A stretch of DNA of 64,000 nucleotides from Candidatus Binataceae bacterium (GTDB taxonomy: Bacteria > Desulfobacterota > Binatia > Binatales > Binataceae): positions 58,326 through 122,325 of the forward strand of contig DATJMX010000028.1 of the NCBI GenBank assembly GCA_035508495.1. The letters run 5' to 3'. The position numbers were made by a program, and so were the translations under genes. Position 1 is the first letter of the stretch. The number at the start of each line of letters is the position of its first letter. The notes beneath the pieces are model-generated. The model saw nothing but the letters and a program-made list of their open reading frames with translations. It ran no database searches and was not told the DNA's origin. This document shows, piece after piece, positions 32,928 to 46,389 of the stretch.

Positions 32928-33641
32928 ATGCCTGAATCGCACATTGTCGCCATGGGAGGTGGCGGGTTTTCGATGGAGCCCGAGAATCCGCTCCTGGATG
33001 ATTTTGTCCTCGGCCTGGCGCGGCGGCGTAAGCGCCCGCGCGTATGCTTTCTCGGCACCGCCAGCGGCGATAGCGATACCTACGTGCGCCGCTTCCACGA
33101 GGCGTTTTCGCCTTCGCGCGCCGACGCGACGCACCTGCGATTCTTCGAGCGCACGGTCCGCGATCTGCGCGCCTTCCTCCTCGAGCAGGATGTCATCTAC
33201 GTCGGAGGAGGCTCGACCGCGAATGCGCTCGCGATATGGCGTCTGCACCGCCTCGATCGAATCCTGCGCGCGGCATGGCACAGCGGCGTCGTGATGACCG
33301 GAATCAGCGCGGGCGCGATCTGCTGGTTCGAGGATGGCCTCACCGATTCATTCGGCATGCCCTATCGCGCACTCAACGAGGGCCTCGGCTTCATCCGCGG
33401 CGCATGCTGCCCGCATTACGATGGCGAGCCAGCGCGCCGAGCCGTTCTTCGCCGCCTCGTGGCGCGCGGATTCAAATCGACCTACGCGGCGGACGACGGC
33501 GTTGCTCTGCATTTCGTCGGATCGCGATTAAAAGAAGCCGTCTCATCGCGCCCAAAAGCGCGCGCATTCAGAGTGCATCGCCGCGGCACCGAAGTCCTCG
33601 AAACGCCGATCCCGGTGCGCTATCTCGGCCAGTGGTCGTGA
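32928..33641 (+). CDS. peptidase E-like serine peptidase (S51)
   Basis: A 237-residue cytoplasmic peptidase of the S51 family, which removes N-terminal Asp from dipeptides. MGGGGFSME, the nucleophile region TGISAGAICWFEDG (G-x-S-A-G-A), VIYVGGGSTANAL and a candidate His in CCPHYDGEP are visible. The length fits the longer YgaJ/PepE-like group. Cyanophycinases share the fold, so the substrate is not certain. It stands alone between two hairpins. Confidence 0.88.
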   Translation: MPESHIVAMGGGGFSMEPENPLLDDFVLGLARRRKRPRVCFLGTASGDSDTYVRRFHEAFSPSRADATHLRFFERTVRDLRAFLLEQDVIYVGGGSTANALAIWRLHRLDRILRAAWHSGVVMTGISAGAICWFEDGLTDSFGMPYRALNEGLGFIRGACCPHYDGEPARRAVLRRLVARGFKSTYAADDGVALHFVGSRLKEAVSSRPKARAFRVHRRGTEVLETPIPVRYLGQWS

Positions 33642-33643
33642 CG

Positions 33644-33659
33644 GCAAAATCAATTTTGC
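33644..33659. promoter_or_regulatory. inverted repeat GCAAAAT-ca-ATTTTGC
   Basis: A perfect 7+2+7 repeat two bases after the peptidase stop and 60 bases before the DUF4331 start. It could be a weak terminator or an operator of the DUF4331 gene; the two-base centre favours a protein-binding site. Confidence 0.35.
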
Positions 33660-33718
33660 ACTAAGCCGCCACCGCGCTACGTTGAGAGCAGATTTACATC
33701 CGCGCGGGAGACAAGGGC

Positions 33719-34729
33719 ATGTCGAACCATTTTACCGGACTAAGTCTCGGCCCGCCGCTGGGCGATCAGCGGCTCGATCTCTGCGACCTCTACGCCTTCC
33801 AGTCGCCCACCGATCCCAACCGCACCGCGATAATTCTCAATGCGAATCCAACCGCCGATGCGCTCCATCCCGACGCTATCTATCGGGTCAATATCGACAC
33901 CGATGGCGACTATCTCACAGACCTCGCCATCAGCTACGTGTTTTCGAAACCTAACGCGGGGCGCCAGACTTTCGACGTTTTTGTCGCGAAAGGTTCCGAC
34001 TCGCGCTCGCCGGAAGCGGTGGGAACGCGCGTCGTGACCGGCGCCGAGGTTTCTTTCAACCTGCCGCCGAATATCGTCACCGCAGGCGGCTACAAATTTT
34101 TCGCCGGCAGCCGCAGTGACGCGTTCTTCTTCGATTTCGACGGAATCAAGAACCTGTTCGATACCCGCGGCAAGCGCAATTTCACCGAGCCTCATCTCGG
34201 CGGCAAATCGCCCTGGACGGGCGTCGATTCAAACACCACGGCGAACGTGTTCTCGACTGCGGTCGAGCTGCCGACGAGCGAGCTCGCGGCCAAGGCCAAG
34301 CTTCACATCTGGGGACGATGCAGCGTGCGCCAGAACGGTCAACTGCTTCACGTCGATCGCGCGGGCCATCCGAGTGTCAGCAGCTTCTTCAATACCGACG
34401 ATACCAAGCTAGAGTACAACGCCAGCGAGCCTGTGAATGATCGCAAGCGATGGCTCGATCAGTTCGTCCATCTGATGGGTCACACCGGCAACTACACGCG
34501 CGACGAGGCGATCGCGGCGATCGACAAGGAAGGCACCCTTCCAGATGTCCTCACTTTCGATCCGTCGCAGCCCGCGCAATATCCGAACGGACGTGTGTTC
34601 ACCGACGACGTGATTAACTATCGGATTGCATTTTTAACCAAGAGCCAATGTCCACCAACCGGTCTCAAGCCGCATACCGACACGCTGCGCCAGTTTCCGT
34701 ACCTCGGGAATCCGCACCAGAAGCCGTAG
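33719..34729 (+). CDS. DUF4331-family protein
   Basis: A 336-residue protein of the DUF4331 family: SNHFTGLSLGPPLGDQRLDLCDLYAFQSP is its typical start (D-x-x-D-L-Y-x-F), followed by TAIILNANP, AIYRVNIDTDGD and FFAGSRSDAFFFDFDGI, and TDDVINYRIAFLTK near the end. Many DUF4331 proteins are exported, but this one shows no signal peptide. The repeated Asp-rich loops (NIDTDGDYLTD) suggest calcium or other metal binding. Function unknown. GGGAGA lies 11 bases before the ATG. Confidence 0.88.
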   Translation: MSNHFTGLSLGPPLGDQRLDLCDLYAFQSPTDPNRTAIILNANPTADALHPDAIYRVNIDTDGDYLTDLAISYVFSKPNAGRQTFDVFVAKGSDSRSPEAVGTRVVTGAEVSFNLPPNIVTAGGYKFFAGSRSDAFFFDFDGIKNLFDTRGKRNFTEPHLGGKSPWTGVDSNTTANVFSTAVELPTSELAAKAKLHIWGRCSVRQNGQLLHVDRAGHPSVSSFFNTDDTKLEYNASEPVNDRKRWLDQFVHLMGHTGNYTRDEAIAAIDKEGTLPDVLTFDPSQPAQYPNGRVFTDDVINYRIAFLTKSQCPPTGLKPHTDTLRQFPYLGNPHQKP

Positions 34730-34826
34730 CGAGTCGGCTGTAGCTTGCCGCAGCAAGGAGCGCGATGGCGGTGGAAAGGTAAGCCACACCGAGCCGCAAT
34801 GCTTCGCCCATGAAGCCGCAGCGACC

Positions 34827-36186
<1,360 letters not shown>

Positions 36187-36187
<1 letters not shown>

Positions 36188-37719
36188 TGAGCGCGCGTCC
36201 ACCGGTTGCTGCGCTGATCATTTTTGACGGATGGGGCCTGCGCGATGCGCTCGAGTCCAACGCGATCGCGAATGCGAAAACGCCCGTGATGAATCGCCTG
36301 TGGGCAACGCAGGCGCATAGCGGAATCGACGCCTCGGGCGAGGCGGTCGGACTGCCGCCCGGAATCATGGGCAACTCCGAAGTCGGTCACCTGACGATCG
36401 GCTCGGGCCGCGTCATCTACCAGGACGTGATGCGCATCACCAAGGCGATCGAGACGGGAGCCTTCGCGCGCAACGAGGTTTTGCTCGCCGCGATTCGCGC
36501 CGCTCAGTCCGCCGGCAAGACGCTCCACGTATGGGGCCTTCTGTCCGACGGCAGCGTCCATAGCCATATCGATCACATGTTCGCGCTGCTCGAACTCGCG
36601 GCGCGCGAGGGACTTCAGAAGATCGCTGTTCACGCAGTGCTCGACGGGCGCGACAAGCCTCCCCGCTCGGCGCTGCCGTTCATCGACGCGACCGAGGCCA
36701 AGCTGAAGCAAATCGGATGCGGCCGAATCGCGACGGTGAGCGGACGCTACTACGCGATGGATCGCGATAAGCGATGGGATCGCGTCGAACGCGCGTGGCG
36801 CGCAATCGTCGAGGCGGATGGAATCGCGGCGGCGTCGGCGCGCGAGGCGGTTGAGAAATCATACGCCGCTGACAAGGGTGACGAATTCGTTGAGCCTCAC
36901 GTGATCGGCGCGCCGTCGCCGATGCAGGACGGCGATCAGGTCGTGTGCTACAACTTCCGCGCCGATCGCGCGCGCGAGCTTACGTCAGCAATTGCGCTCG
37001 CCGACTTCAAGGGCTTCAAGCGTTCGCGAGTGCCCAAAATCGGTTACGTGTGTCTGACCGAATATGACCGATCATTTGGATTGCCGCTCGCGTTCGGTCC
37101 CGAGGATATCCGCAATACTCTCGCCGAGGTTCTCGCACACGACGGGATCAGCAACCTGCGCGTCGCTGAGACTGAGAAGTACGCTCACGTCACGTATTTT
37201 CTGAACGGCGGTGTCGAGAAACCGTTTCCGCTCGAAGAGCGCGTACTCATTCCGTCAGCGAAGGTCGCGACCTACGACCTCGAGCCGACGATGCGCGCGA
37301 TCGAAATCGCAAAGCGCGCCGCCGAGGAGATCGCGTCGGGACGCTTCGGCGTCGTCGTCATGAACTTCGCCAATCCAGACATGGTCGGCCATACCGGCAT
37401 GTACGACGCGACCGTGAAGGCGGTCGAGACCAGCGACATCGCGCTCGGAATCGTGATCGATGCGCTCGAAAAGCGCGGCGGCGTAGCGCTGATCACCGCC
37501 GATCACGGCAACGCGGAGTTCATGGCCGATCCAGCGACTGGCCAGCCGCATACTGCGCATACAACCAATCCAGTTCCGCTGATTCTTTACGATCCGAAGT
37601 TCAAAGGACACCTCAAGGACGGCGGCACCCTGTCAGACGTAGCGCCCACGCTTCTCGCGATGTTGGGTGTTAAGAAGCCATCCGAAATGACCGGCCACGA
37701 TCTGCGGATTACCGAATAA
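36187..37719 (+). CDS. gpmI: 2,3-bisphosphoglycerate-independent phosphoglycerate mutase
   Basis: Two-Mn enzyme of 510 residues interconverting 3- and 2-phosphoglycerate. LIIFDGWGLRD carries the first metal Asp, GIMGNSEVGHLTIGSGRV the phosphorylated Ser, VLDGRDKPPRSALPFI the substrate Arg loop, and ITADHGNAEFM and PHTAHTTNPVPLIL the later metal His residues. A TTG at 36184 is in frame, but the ATG at 36187 uses the TGATG overlap with the eno stop. A terminator with a T-run (37854-37896) closes the unit. Confidence 0.97.
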
Positions 37720-37756
37720 CCCCCGGAGCCTCTGCCACTGTGCGGCGAAGCCGTGA

Positions 37757-37811
37757 ATAACCTCGCCCGCGGCTGACGCCGCAGGCGGAAGCCGCACACG
37801 GGATAGGCTGT
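37757..37811 (-). repeat. dispersed palindromic element, copy B (REP/MITE-like)
   Basis: Inverted copy of the element at 4053-4108: 53-54 shared positions with about five substitutions and one indel. Here the inner hairpin is perfect, GCGGCT-tc-CGCC-tgc-GGCG-tc-AGCCGC, with the outer ATAACCTCGCC arm conserved. It lies between gpmI and its terminator. Confidence 0.75.
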
Positions 37812-37853
37812 GGGTCTCCGTCAATCGAGGGTCCGTCGACCGCCGAGCGCCGC

Positions 37854-37896
37854 ATCAGGAAAGAGGAAGCGCTGCGCGCCTTCCTTTTTTCTGATC
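37854..37896 (+). terminator. intrinsic terminator of eno-gpmI
   Basis: AGGAAG-CGC-tgc-GCG-c-CTTCCT with one bulge, followed by a run of Ts; the outer ATCAG and CTGAT also pair. It converges on the NorD-like gene. Confidence 0.8.
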
Positions 37897-37934
37897 CCCT
37901 TGCTAACGCGCGAGCGTTCGTGCCGAAGGACCTG

Positions 37935-40013
37935 CTACCAGCGGACGACTTGCTCGTAGACCTTCGGCAATTGGCGCGGCAGCGAGGCGATATCGTCGAT
38001 CACCAGGTACCGCGACGACTGGCACATCTGGCGCAGGTAGTCGTGGCCGGTCTTGTCGACCGTGATACAGAACGGCATTACGCCCGCCAGCTCGAGCTCC
38101 TTCAGCGCGACCATCGTGTCCTGGATGCCGTAGGCGTTCGAGCGTCGATCGTGGCCGTAGTCGAAGTCCTGCGGGAAGCCGTCGCTCAGCAGGATCACGT
38201 GCTTGGCCCGCGATGAAACATCCTTGAATTTCTCGCGCACGTGGCGAATCGCCGCGCCCATCCGCGTCGAGCGCTTCGGCTCGACAGCGCCGACTCGGGC
38301 CTTCACTTCGTCGGACAGCTCCTGGTCGAATTCCTTAATTACGTAGAACTCGACATTGTCGCGGCCGTGGCCTGAGAAGCCCATGATCGCGTACGAATCG
38401 CCGAGCTCCTCGAGCGATTGCGCCATGATCACGAGCGCTTCCTTGTTCACGTCGATGATGCGGCGCGGGCGCTGTGAATTCTGCGGCCGGCGCTGCCACG
38501 CTTTCATCCAATCATCGGCGGTGTCGTCATCCTCGGCGTAGCTGCGGGGCTCGCGATGGATCGGCTCATCGGTCGAGGCCGACATATCGAGCAGGAACAG
38601 CGTCGCGACGTCGCGCGCTTCTTTCTTGCGCGCCTTATATACGCGCCCGTCGGGAACTTCGCCCATCCGCCGCGCCACGCGCGACTCGATGGTACGATCG
38701 ATATCGATTTCCTCGCCGTCTTCGAGTCCGCGTACCATGCGGTACGACGCCGGCCGAATACGCTGGAAGTTGCGGCGGATCACCGGCAGCAGGTCGGAGT
38801 ACTTGAGCAGCGTGTTGGCGTAAAAATCGCCGTCGTCGCCGGAGAGTTGCATCTCGCGCAGCCGGCACCAGCTGCGGCGATAGTCGCCGAGCACGTAATC
38901 CCATTCGTCGTAGGCGTAGTAGGAGTCCTGTTTGCCGCGCGCGATCATCAGGCGGCCTTGCGCCGTCATCGGACCGATCTCGCCGAGCTGCTCGCGCATC
39001 TGCTCAAGCTCGCTCATCTGCTTGTTGGTGAGCTGCGTGAGATACATGCCCTCGCCTTCGGCATTGCCGTCGCTTTGCGAGGGTTTCAGTTCCGCACCTG
39101 ACTCGATCAGCTTGCGCAATTCCTCGGGCGAGAGCGCGCGGCTCTTGCCGCCCTTGGACTGCTTGCCCGAGGCTTCCATGTTGACATTCTGATCGGGCTC
39201 GCCGCCGTCTTCACCGCCATCGCCGTCCGAATCGGCCTGACCCTCGGCGGATTCCGCGCCCTTCATGCCCTTGATCAGATCATTGCGCATGCGCGCGGCT
39301 TCTTCGCTGAGGCCTTCGCCGTCGCCCGCTTCCTGCGCCTGGCGAATCAGCTCCTGGAGCCATTCGTACATCGCGCCGACCTGGTGAACGCTGGTCATCA
39401 CGCCTGCGCCGGTCTCGCGCACGGGAGCGAAGTACGACGACGCCATCATCACGAACGGATGCGGTATCTCGTCCTCGCGCGCGAGATCGAGCGACGCCCG
39501 CACGAGCATCGTGGAGAGCGAATCCGGATGCATCCTGCCGAGCAGCGCGCGATTGAAGCTGGTGATGCGCGGCGCGAGCCCGCGATACCGCCGCGAGAGC
39601 TCCGCGTCGATTCGCGCCGATTCCGCCAGGCGCATGAGCGCGCCCGCGAGACCGGGATCGTCGAACGACGCGACGAAGCTGTCGATCGCCTCGACTCCTG
39701 TCTCGCCGCGATCTTCGAAGCCCTTGATATCCGCGAGCTTGAGCTTGAAGGTGCCGAAATCGTGCCGCGCCGCCAGATGGGCGCTGGTGACGAGGTAGTA
39801 GTCGAAAGCCTTCGCCTCGGGAGAGAACGATTCCAGCCGCTCGGGCAGATAGATCATCTCGCCGGGCATCAGCGGATAATGAAACGGCAACGAGGGCGCC
39901 GCGTTCTGCACCGAATCGATGCGAAACTCAAGCGGGAACAACATCCGCATGAACTTCGTCAGCATCCCTTTGATCGCGTAAAGTTCCTGTGGCTTCTCGG
40001 CAATCTGGTCCAT
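37935..40013 (-). CDS. NorD/CobT-like VWA-domain protein
   Basis: A 692-residue cytoplasmic protein like NorD (nitric-oxide-reductase activation). The N-terminal half is helical; about residues 270-330 are low-complexity and acidic (SDGDGGEDGGEPDQN); the C-terminal third is a von Willebrand A domain with a MIDAS site (FLLDMSASTDEP, then STRMGAAIRH and LLSDGFPQDFDYG). NorD works with the MoxR ATPase NorQ to load metal cofactors, but no AAA+ gene is adjacent. The frame opens at a TTG (40064); the ATG at 40013 is chosen although no Shine-Dalgarno is visible. The target enzyme is not in the window. Confidence 0.85.
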   Translation of the reverse strand: MDQIAEKPQELYAIKGMLTKFMRMLFPLEFRIDSVQNAAPSLPFHYPLMPGEMIYLPERLESFSPEAKAFDYYLVTSAHLAARHDFGTFKLKLADIKGFEDRGETGVEAIDSFVASFDDPGLAGALMRLAESARIDAELSRRYRGLAPRITSFNRALLGRMHPDSLSTMLVRASLDLAREDEIPHPFVMMASSYFAPVRETGAGVMTSVHQVGAMYEWLQELIRQAQEAGDGEGLSEEAARMRNDLIKGMKGAESAEGQADSDGDGGEDGGEPDQNVNMEASGKQSKGGKSRALSPEELRKLIESGAELKPSQSDGNAEGEGMYLTQLTNKQMSELEQMREQLGEIGPMTAQGRLMIARGKQDSYYAYDEWDYVLGDYRRSWCRLREMQLSGDDGDFYANTLLKYSDLLPVIRRNFQRIRPASYRMVRGLEDGEEIDIDRTIESRVARRMGEVPDGRVYKARKKEARDVATLFLLDMSASTDEPIHREPRSYAEDDDTADDWMKAWQRRPQNSQRPRRIIDVNKEALVIMAQSLEELGDSYAIMGFSGHGRDNVEFYVIKEFDQELSDEVKARVGAVEPKRSTRMGAAIRHVREKFKDVSSRAKHVILLSDGFPQDFDYGHDRRSNAYGIQDTMVALKELELAGVMPFCITVDKTGHDYLRQMCQSSRYLVIDDIASLPRQLPKVYEQVVRW

Positions 40014-40048
40014 GGGTAAAATTACGTTACAAAGACCAGCGTCCCGAT

Positions 40049-40072
40049 GCAATTTAACTTGCAATTTAACTA
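40049..40072. repeat. tandem 12-base repeat (GCAATTTAACTW x2)
   Basis: GCAATTTAACTT is followed directly by GCAATTTAACTA, in the divergent region between the NorD-like gene and the M16 pair. It could be a paired regulator site or a slippage duplication. Confidence 0.5.
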
Positions 40073-40145
40073 ACGTGGCGCGCGATCGAACGCTCTAAAC
40101 TTTCTTGACTTGCTTAGCGCCTCCGGCCTTCAATTAAGGAAAATC

Positions 40146-41573
40146 ATGTACATCCTTTTATCTGGCAATCACCGCCGGTTCCTGCTGATCGCGGTTATGG
40201 CGGCGCTCGCGATACTTGCGCCCTTGGCCAACGCTTTCGCCGGAATTTCCGACGCCGTTCAAACCGAGACGCTGCCCAACGGCACGCGAGTGCTGGTGCT
40301 CGAAAATCACAAGGCGCCCGTCGCAACGCTCAACATTTTTTATCGCGTCGGCTCACGCAACGAGCAGTTCGGCAAGACTGGCCTCTCCCATCTGCTCGAG
40401 CATCTGATGTTCAAGGGCACCAAGAAGCTTCAGCCCGAGCAGTTCTCGCAGATCATCCAGGACAACGGCGGGATGGATAACGCGTTCACCGAATACGACC
40501 TGACCGACTACTTCGAGATGATCAACAAGAATCACTTCGACGTGCCGATCTCGCTCGAGGCTGATCGGATGGCGAATTTCGCGCCCAAGCAGTTCGAGCA
40601 GGAAAAGGCCGTCGTGCTCGAAGAGCGCAGGATGCGCACCGAGGACAATCCCGAGGATGCCCTCGATGAAATGGTGCGCTCGCAGGCCTACGTCGCCCAT
40701 CCGTACCATTGGCCGGTAATCGGATGGTTCCACGATGTTTCCGGGCTGACGCTGCAGGACGCCTACAACTATCACAGCATCTACTATTCGCCGCAGAACG
40801 CGATCATCGTCGCAGTCGGCGATTTCGACGCGCACCAGGTGCTCAAGCAGATCAGCGAGGCCTTCGGCAGTATCAAGAATGGCGCGAAGCCGCCGCCCGT
40901 CACCGAGGTCGAGCCGCCGCAGGACGGCGAGCGGCATATCGACGTTCGTCACGCGGCCAACCTGCCCGCTTTCGAGTGGGCCTATCATGTCCCCAACTAC
41001 AAGAGCGCGGATTCGTTCCCGCTCGAAATCGCGTCGGAGATTTTGTCCGACGGCAAGAGCTCGCGGCTCTACAAGGACCTCGTGATCAACAAGCGGATGG
41101 TCGTCGATATCGGCGCCGGCTATGACATGACGTCACTCGACCCGGGGCTCTTCGTTGTCAGCGCGCAGATTCGGCCCGGCGTGAAACTCGATGACGTGAT
41201 GGCCGAGACTGAAAACCAGCTCAGCGCATTGGCGGCGGCAATGCCCGCGGCCGACGAGCTGCAGAAGGCCAAGAACCTCGAGCAGGCGGAATTCGTCTTC
41301 GGACAGGACTCCGTGCTCAACGAGGCGATGCTGCTCGGACGGTACGAGTTGATGGGCGACTATCATCTCATCGATCAGTATCTGCCGAGCATCGACAAGG
41401 TCACTGCCGCCGATGTTCAACGCGTGGTGAAGCAGTACCTCGTCGCGACTAATCGGACCAACGGTCAACTCGTGCCAACCGGCATCTTGCCGCACGGTGG
41501 CGGAGGAATGAGCGGAGGTCAGCTGCGTCATGCGCCGGGCTTCCCGGTGGCGGCGGGCGAGGTGGTGCAATGA
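40146..41573 (+). CDS. M16 zinc peptidase, catalytic subunit
   Basis: Exported insulinase-family metallopeptidase of 475 residues. A signal peptide (RRFLLIAVMAALAILAPLANAFA) leads to a pitrilysin-type domain with the inverted zinc motif HLLEH (in GLSHLLEHLMFKGT) and the distant Glu in EKAVVLEERRMR. The second half is the non-catalytic M16 repeat. AAGGA precedes the ATG at 40146; the longer frame from 40110 is discarded. The next gene, an M16 protein without the zinc motif, overlaps by ATGA, so the two probably form the usual alpha/beta heterodimer in the periplasm. Confidence 0.95.
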   Translation: MYILLSGNHRRFLLIAVMAALAILAPLANAFAGISDAVQTETLPNGTRVLVLENHKAPVATLNIFYRVGSRNEQFGKTGLSHLLEHLMFKGTKKLQPEQFSQIIQDNGGMDNAFTEYDLTDYFEMINKNHFDVPISLEADRMANFAPKQFEQEKAVVLEERRMRTEDNPEDALDEMVRSQAYVAHPYHWPVIGWFHDVSGLTLQDAYNYHSIYYSPQNAIIVAVGDFDAHQVLKQISEAFGSIKNGAKPPPVTEVEPPQDGERHIDVRHAANLPAFEWAYHVPNYKSADSFPLEIASEILSDGKSSRLYKDLVINKRMVVDIGAGYDMTSLDPGLFVVSAQIRPGVKLDDVMAETENQLSALAAAMPAADELQKAKNLEQAEFVFGQDSVLNEAMLLGRYELMGDYHLIDQYLPSIDKVTAADVQRVVKQYLVATNRTNGQLVPTGILPHGGGGMSGGQLRHAPGFPVAAGEVVQ

Positions 41574-42955
41574 GCGGCGTGCGATCGATTACGATGAAGA
41601 CCACGTTCGCGGCTCTCGCCGCGCTGACACTGCTGATGCTGTCGGCACGCGCCGATGCGATCGAAATCAAGCGGATGACGCTGAGCAACGGCGCCGTGCT
41701 GCTCGTATCGGAATCGCATCAGCTTCCGATGGTGACGATTTCGATTGCGTTCGACGCCGGCGCACGGCGCGATCCTGAAGGCAAGGCCGGGCTTGCGGCT
41801 TTGACCGCGCATTCGCTTTCGCAGGGCACTAAGGATCTTACCGTCGAGCAGTTCGACCAGAAGGTCGATTTCATGGGCAGCTCGATCGGTATCAGCGCCG
41901 ACCGCGACTATGCGATCGCGGGCATGACGACGCTCAAAAAGTACCTCGACCAAACCCTCGCACTGCTCGCGGGAGCCATCGCGACTCCCGGCCTGCGTGA
42001 AACCGATATCGAGCGGCGGCGCGGCGAAACTGTCGCGCAGATTCGCGCCGCCGAGGAGCAGCCTAACTACGTTGCGAGCGTCGCTTTCGAAAAAGCGGTC
42101 TTCGGTAACACTCCCTACGGCCATCCGATCAACGGCACCGAGGAATCGGCCTCCAAGCTCACGCCCGACGACGTTCGCAGCTTCTATCGCGATCACTACA
42201 AGCTCGGCAGCGCGGTGATTGCAGTGACGGGCGATGTGACTGCCGATGATATCAAGGCAATGCTCGAGAAGGATCTCACGGGACCAACCGGCGCCGTCAC
42301 GCCGCAGCCCGAGCCAACCGTCCCGCCGATCGCAGCCGGATTGCATCCGAGCCTGATCGACCGCAACGTCGCGCAGGCCACAATCATTCTCGGCTTCGAC
42401 GGCGTCGCGCGCTCCAATCCCGACTACTACAAGCTCAAGGTGATGAACTACATCCTGGGCGGCGGCGAATTCTCATCGCGCCTGATGAAGATCGTCCGCA
42501 GCAAAAACGGCCTCGCGTATGGGATCGACAGCGACCTCGATGCCGGCAAATTCCCGGGCTCATACCGAATCTCCGTGCAGACCAAGAACAAGACCGCGAC
42601 CGAAACAATCAGCATCATCCTGCAGCAGTTGCGCGAGATCCAGGAAAAGCCCGTCAGCGACTCCGAGCTCGAGGACGCCAAGAAATTTCTTATCGGCAGC
42701 TTCCCGCTCTCGATCGATCGCCAGAGCGAGATCACAGGCTTCATGCTCGGCATCGAGCTGAACGGCCTTGGCCTCGACTATGCCGACCAGTATCCGAAGT
42801 TGATCGGCGGTGTGACGAAGGAAGACGTGCAGAATGTCGCGCGCAAGTATCTGCATCCCGATGCGGCCGATCTGATCGTCGTCGCGAATCAGAGTGAGGC
42901 GGATATCAAAGCCGCGAAGCTGGAGAACGTCGACGCGCCGGCAACCCAAAAATGA
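41570..42955 (+). CDS. M16-family protein, non-catalytic partner
   Basis: A 461-residue M16-like protein with a signal peptide (TTFAALAALTLLMLSARADA). Where the partner has HLLEH, this one reads LTAHS (GLAALTAHSLSQGT), so zinc binding is lost, while the surrounding fold (AGARRDPEGKAGLAAL, RRGETVAQIRAAEEQPN, the FSSRLMKIVRSKNGLAYGI loop) is kept. In heterodimeric M16 peptidases this subunit holds substrate with an R-x-x-Y-like site; NGLAYGI fits that region. ATGA overlap with the catalytic subunit implies equal production. Confidence 0.93.
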   Translation: MSGVRSITMKTTFAALAALTLLMLSARADAIEIKRMTLSNGAVLLVSESHQLPMVTISIAFDAGARRDPEGKAGLAALTAHSLSQGTKDLTVEQFDQKVDFMGSSIGISADRDYAIAGMTTLKKYLDQTLALLAGAIATPGLRETDIERRRGETVAQIRAAEEQPNYVASVAFEKAVFGNTPYGHPINGTEESASKLTPDDVRSFYRDHYKLGSAVIAVTGDVTADDIKAMLEKDLTGPTGAVTPQPEPTVPPIAAGLHPSLIDRNVAQATIILGFDGVARSNPDYYKLKVMNYILGGGEFSSRLMKIVRSKNGLAYGIDSDLDAGKFPGSYRISVQTKNKTATETISIILQQLREIQEKPVSDSELEDAKKFLIGSFPLSIDRQSEITGFMLGIELNGLGLDYADQYPKLIGGVTKEDVQNVARKYLHPDAADLIVVANQSEADIKAAKLENVDAPATQK

Positions 42956-43532
42956 GTTAGCGGCCGGCACGATTTTCACCGTCGGTCACTCGACGCATCC
43001 GATTGAGCGCTTGCTCGAACTGCTTGGCGAGCATCGCATCGCGTGCGTCGCAGACGTGCGCTCGTATCCAAGCTCGCGCCGCTGGCCGCAGTTCAATCAG
43101 GCGGAGCTCGCCGCCTCGCTCGCGCGCGCGCAGATCGAATACGTCTGGATGAAGCAGCTCGGCGGTCGCCGGCACAGCAAGCGCGACGATTCACCGCACA
43201 TCGCATGGGAACTTGAGGCGTTCAGATCGTACGCCGACTACGCCGACACACCCGACTTCGAAGGCGGCCTGAGCGAGCTGCGTGAGAAAGCCGCGCAGGT
43301 TCGCCTCGCATACATGTGCTCGGAAGGCCTGTGGTGGCGATGCCACCGCAGAATCATCTCGGACTACATGTCAATCCGCGGATGGACCGTCGAACACATC
43401 CTGCCCGACGGCAAGCTGAAGCCTCACGTGCTGGCAACCTTCGCACGCGTCGTAGGCGAGAAAATTATCTACGATCAGACGAGTCAGCGGATACTCACCA
43501 CAAAGACACAAAGTCACGAAGGTTCTTCTTAG
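42894..43532 (+). CDS. DUF488-family protein
   Basis: The recognisable part (about 175 residues from 42970) matches DUF488: FTVGHSTHPIERLLELLGEHRI, VADVRSYPSSRRWPQFN, and CSEGLWWRCHRRIISDYM, with the conserved Cys-x-Glu and Cys-His-Arg. The function is unknown. No ATG exists at the expected start: the only canonical choice is GTG at 42894, which overlaps the M16 gene by 62 bases; an ATT near 42979 would fit the family start better. The last residues (TTKTQSHEGSS) are read from a hairpin repeat (43495-43553), so the natural C-terminus has been replaced or extended by it. Confidence 0.8.
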   Translation: MRRISKPRSWRTSTRRQPKNELAAGTIFTVGHSTHPIERLLELLGEHRIACVADVRSYPSSRRWPQFNQAELAASLARAQIEYVWMKQLGGRRHSKRDDSPHIAWELEAFRSYADYADTPDFEGGLSELREKAAQVRLAYMCSEGLWWRCHRRIISDYMSIRGWTVEHILPDGKLKPHVLATFARVVGEKIIYDQTSQRILTTKTQSHEGSS

Positions 43533-43553
43533 TGCCTTCGTGGTGATCTTTTT
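43495..43553. terminator. bidirectional hairpin/repeat between DUF488 and uvrA
   Basis: CACGAAGG (43515) pairs with CCTTCGTG (43535), and TCACCAC (43495) with GTGGTGA (43540), followed by TCTTTTTC on the plus strand. The ACCACAAAGACACAAAG wording resembles a widely dispersed bacterial intergenic repeat. It separates two convergent genes and overlaps the DUF488 stop. Confidence 0.65.
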
Positions 43554-43554
43554 C

Positions 43555-46388
<2,834 letters not shown>

Positions 46389-46389
<1 letters not shown>

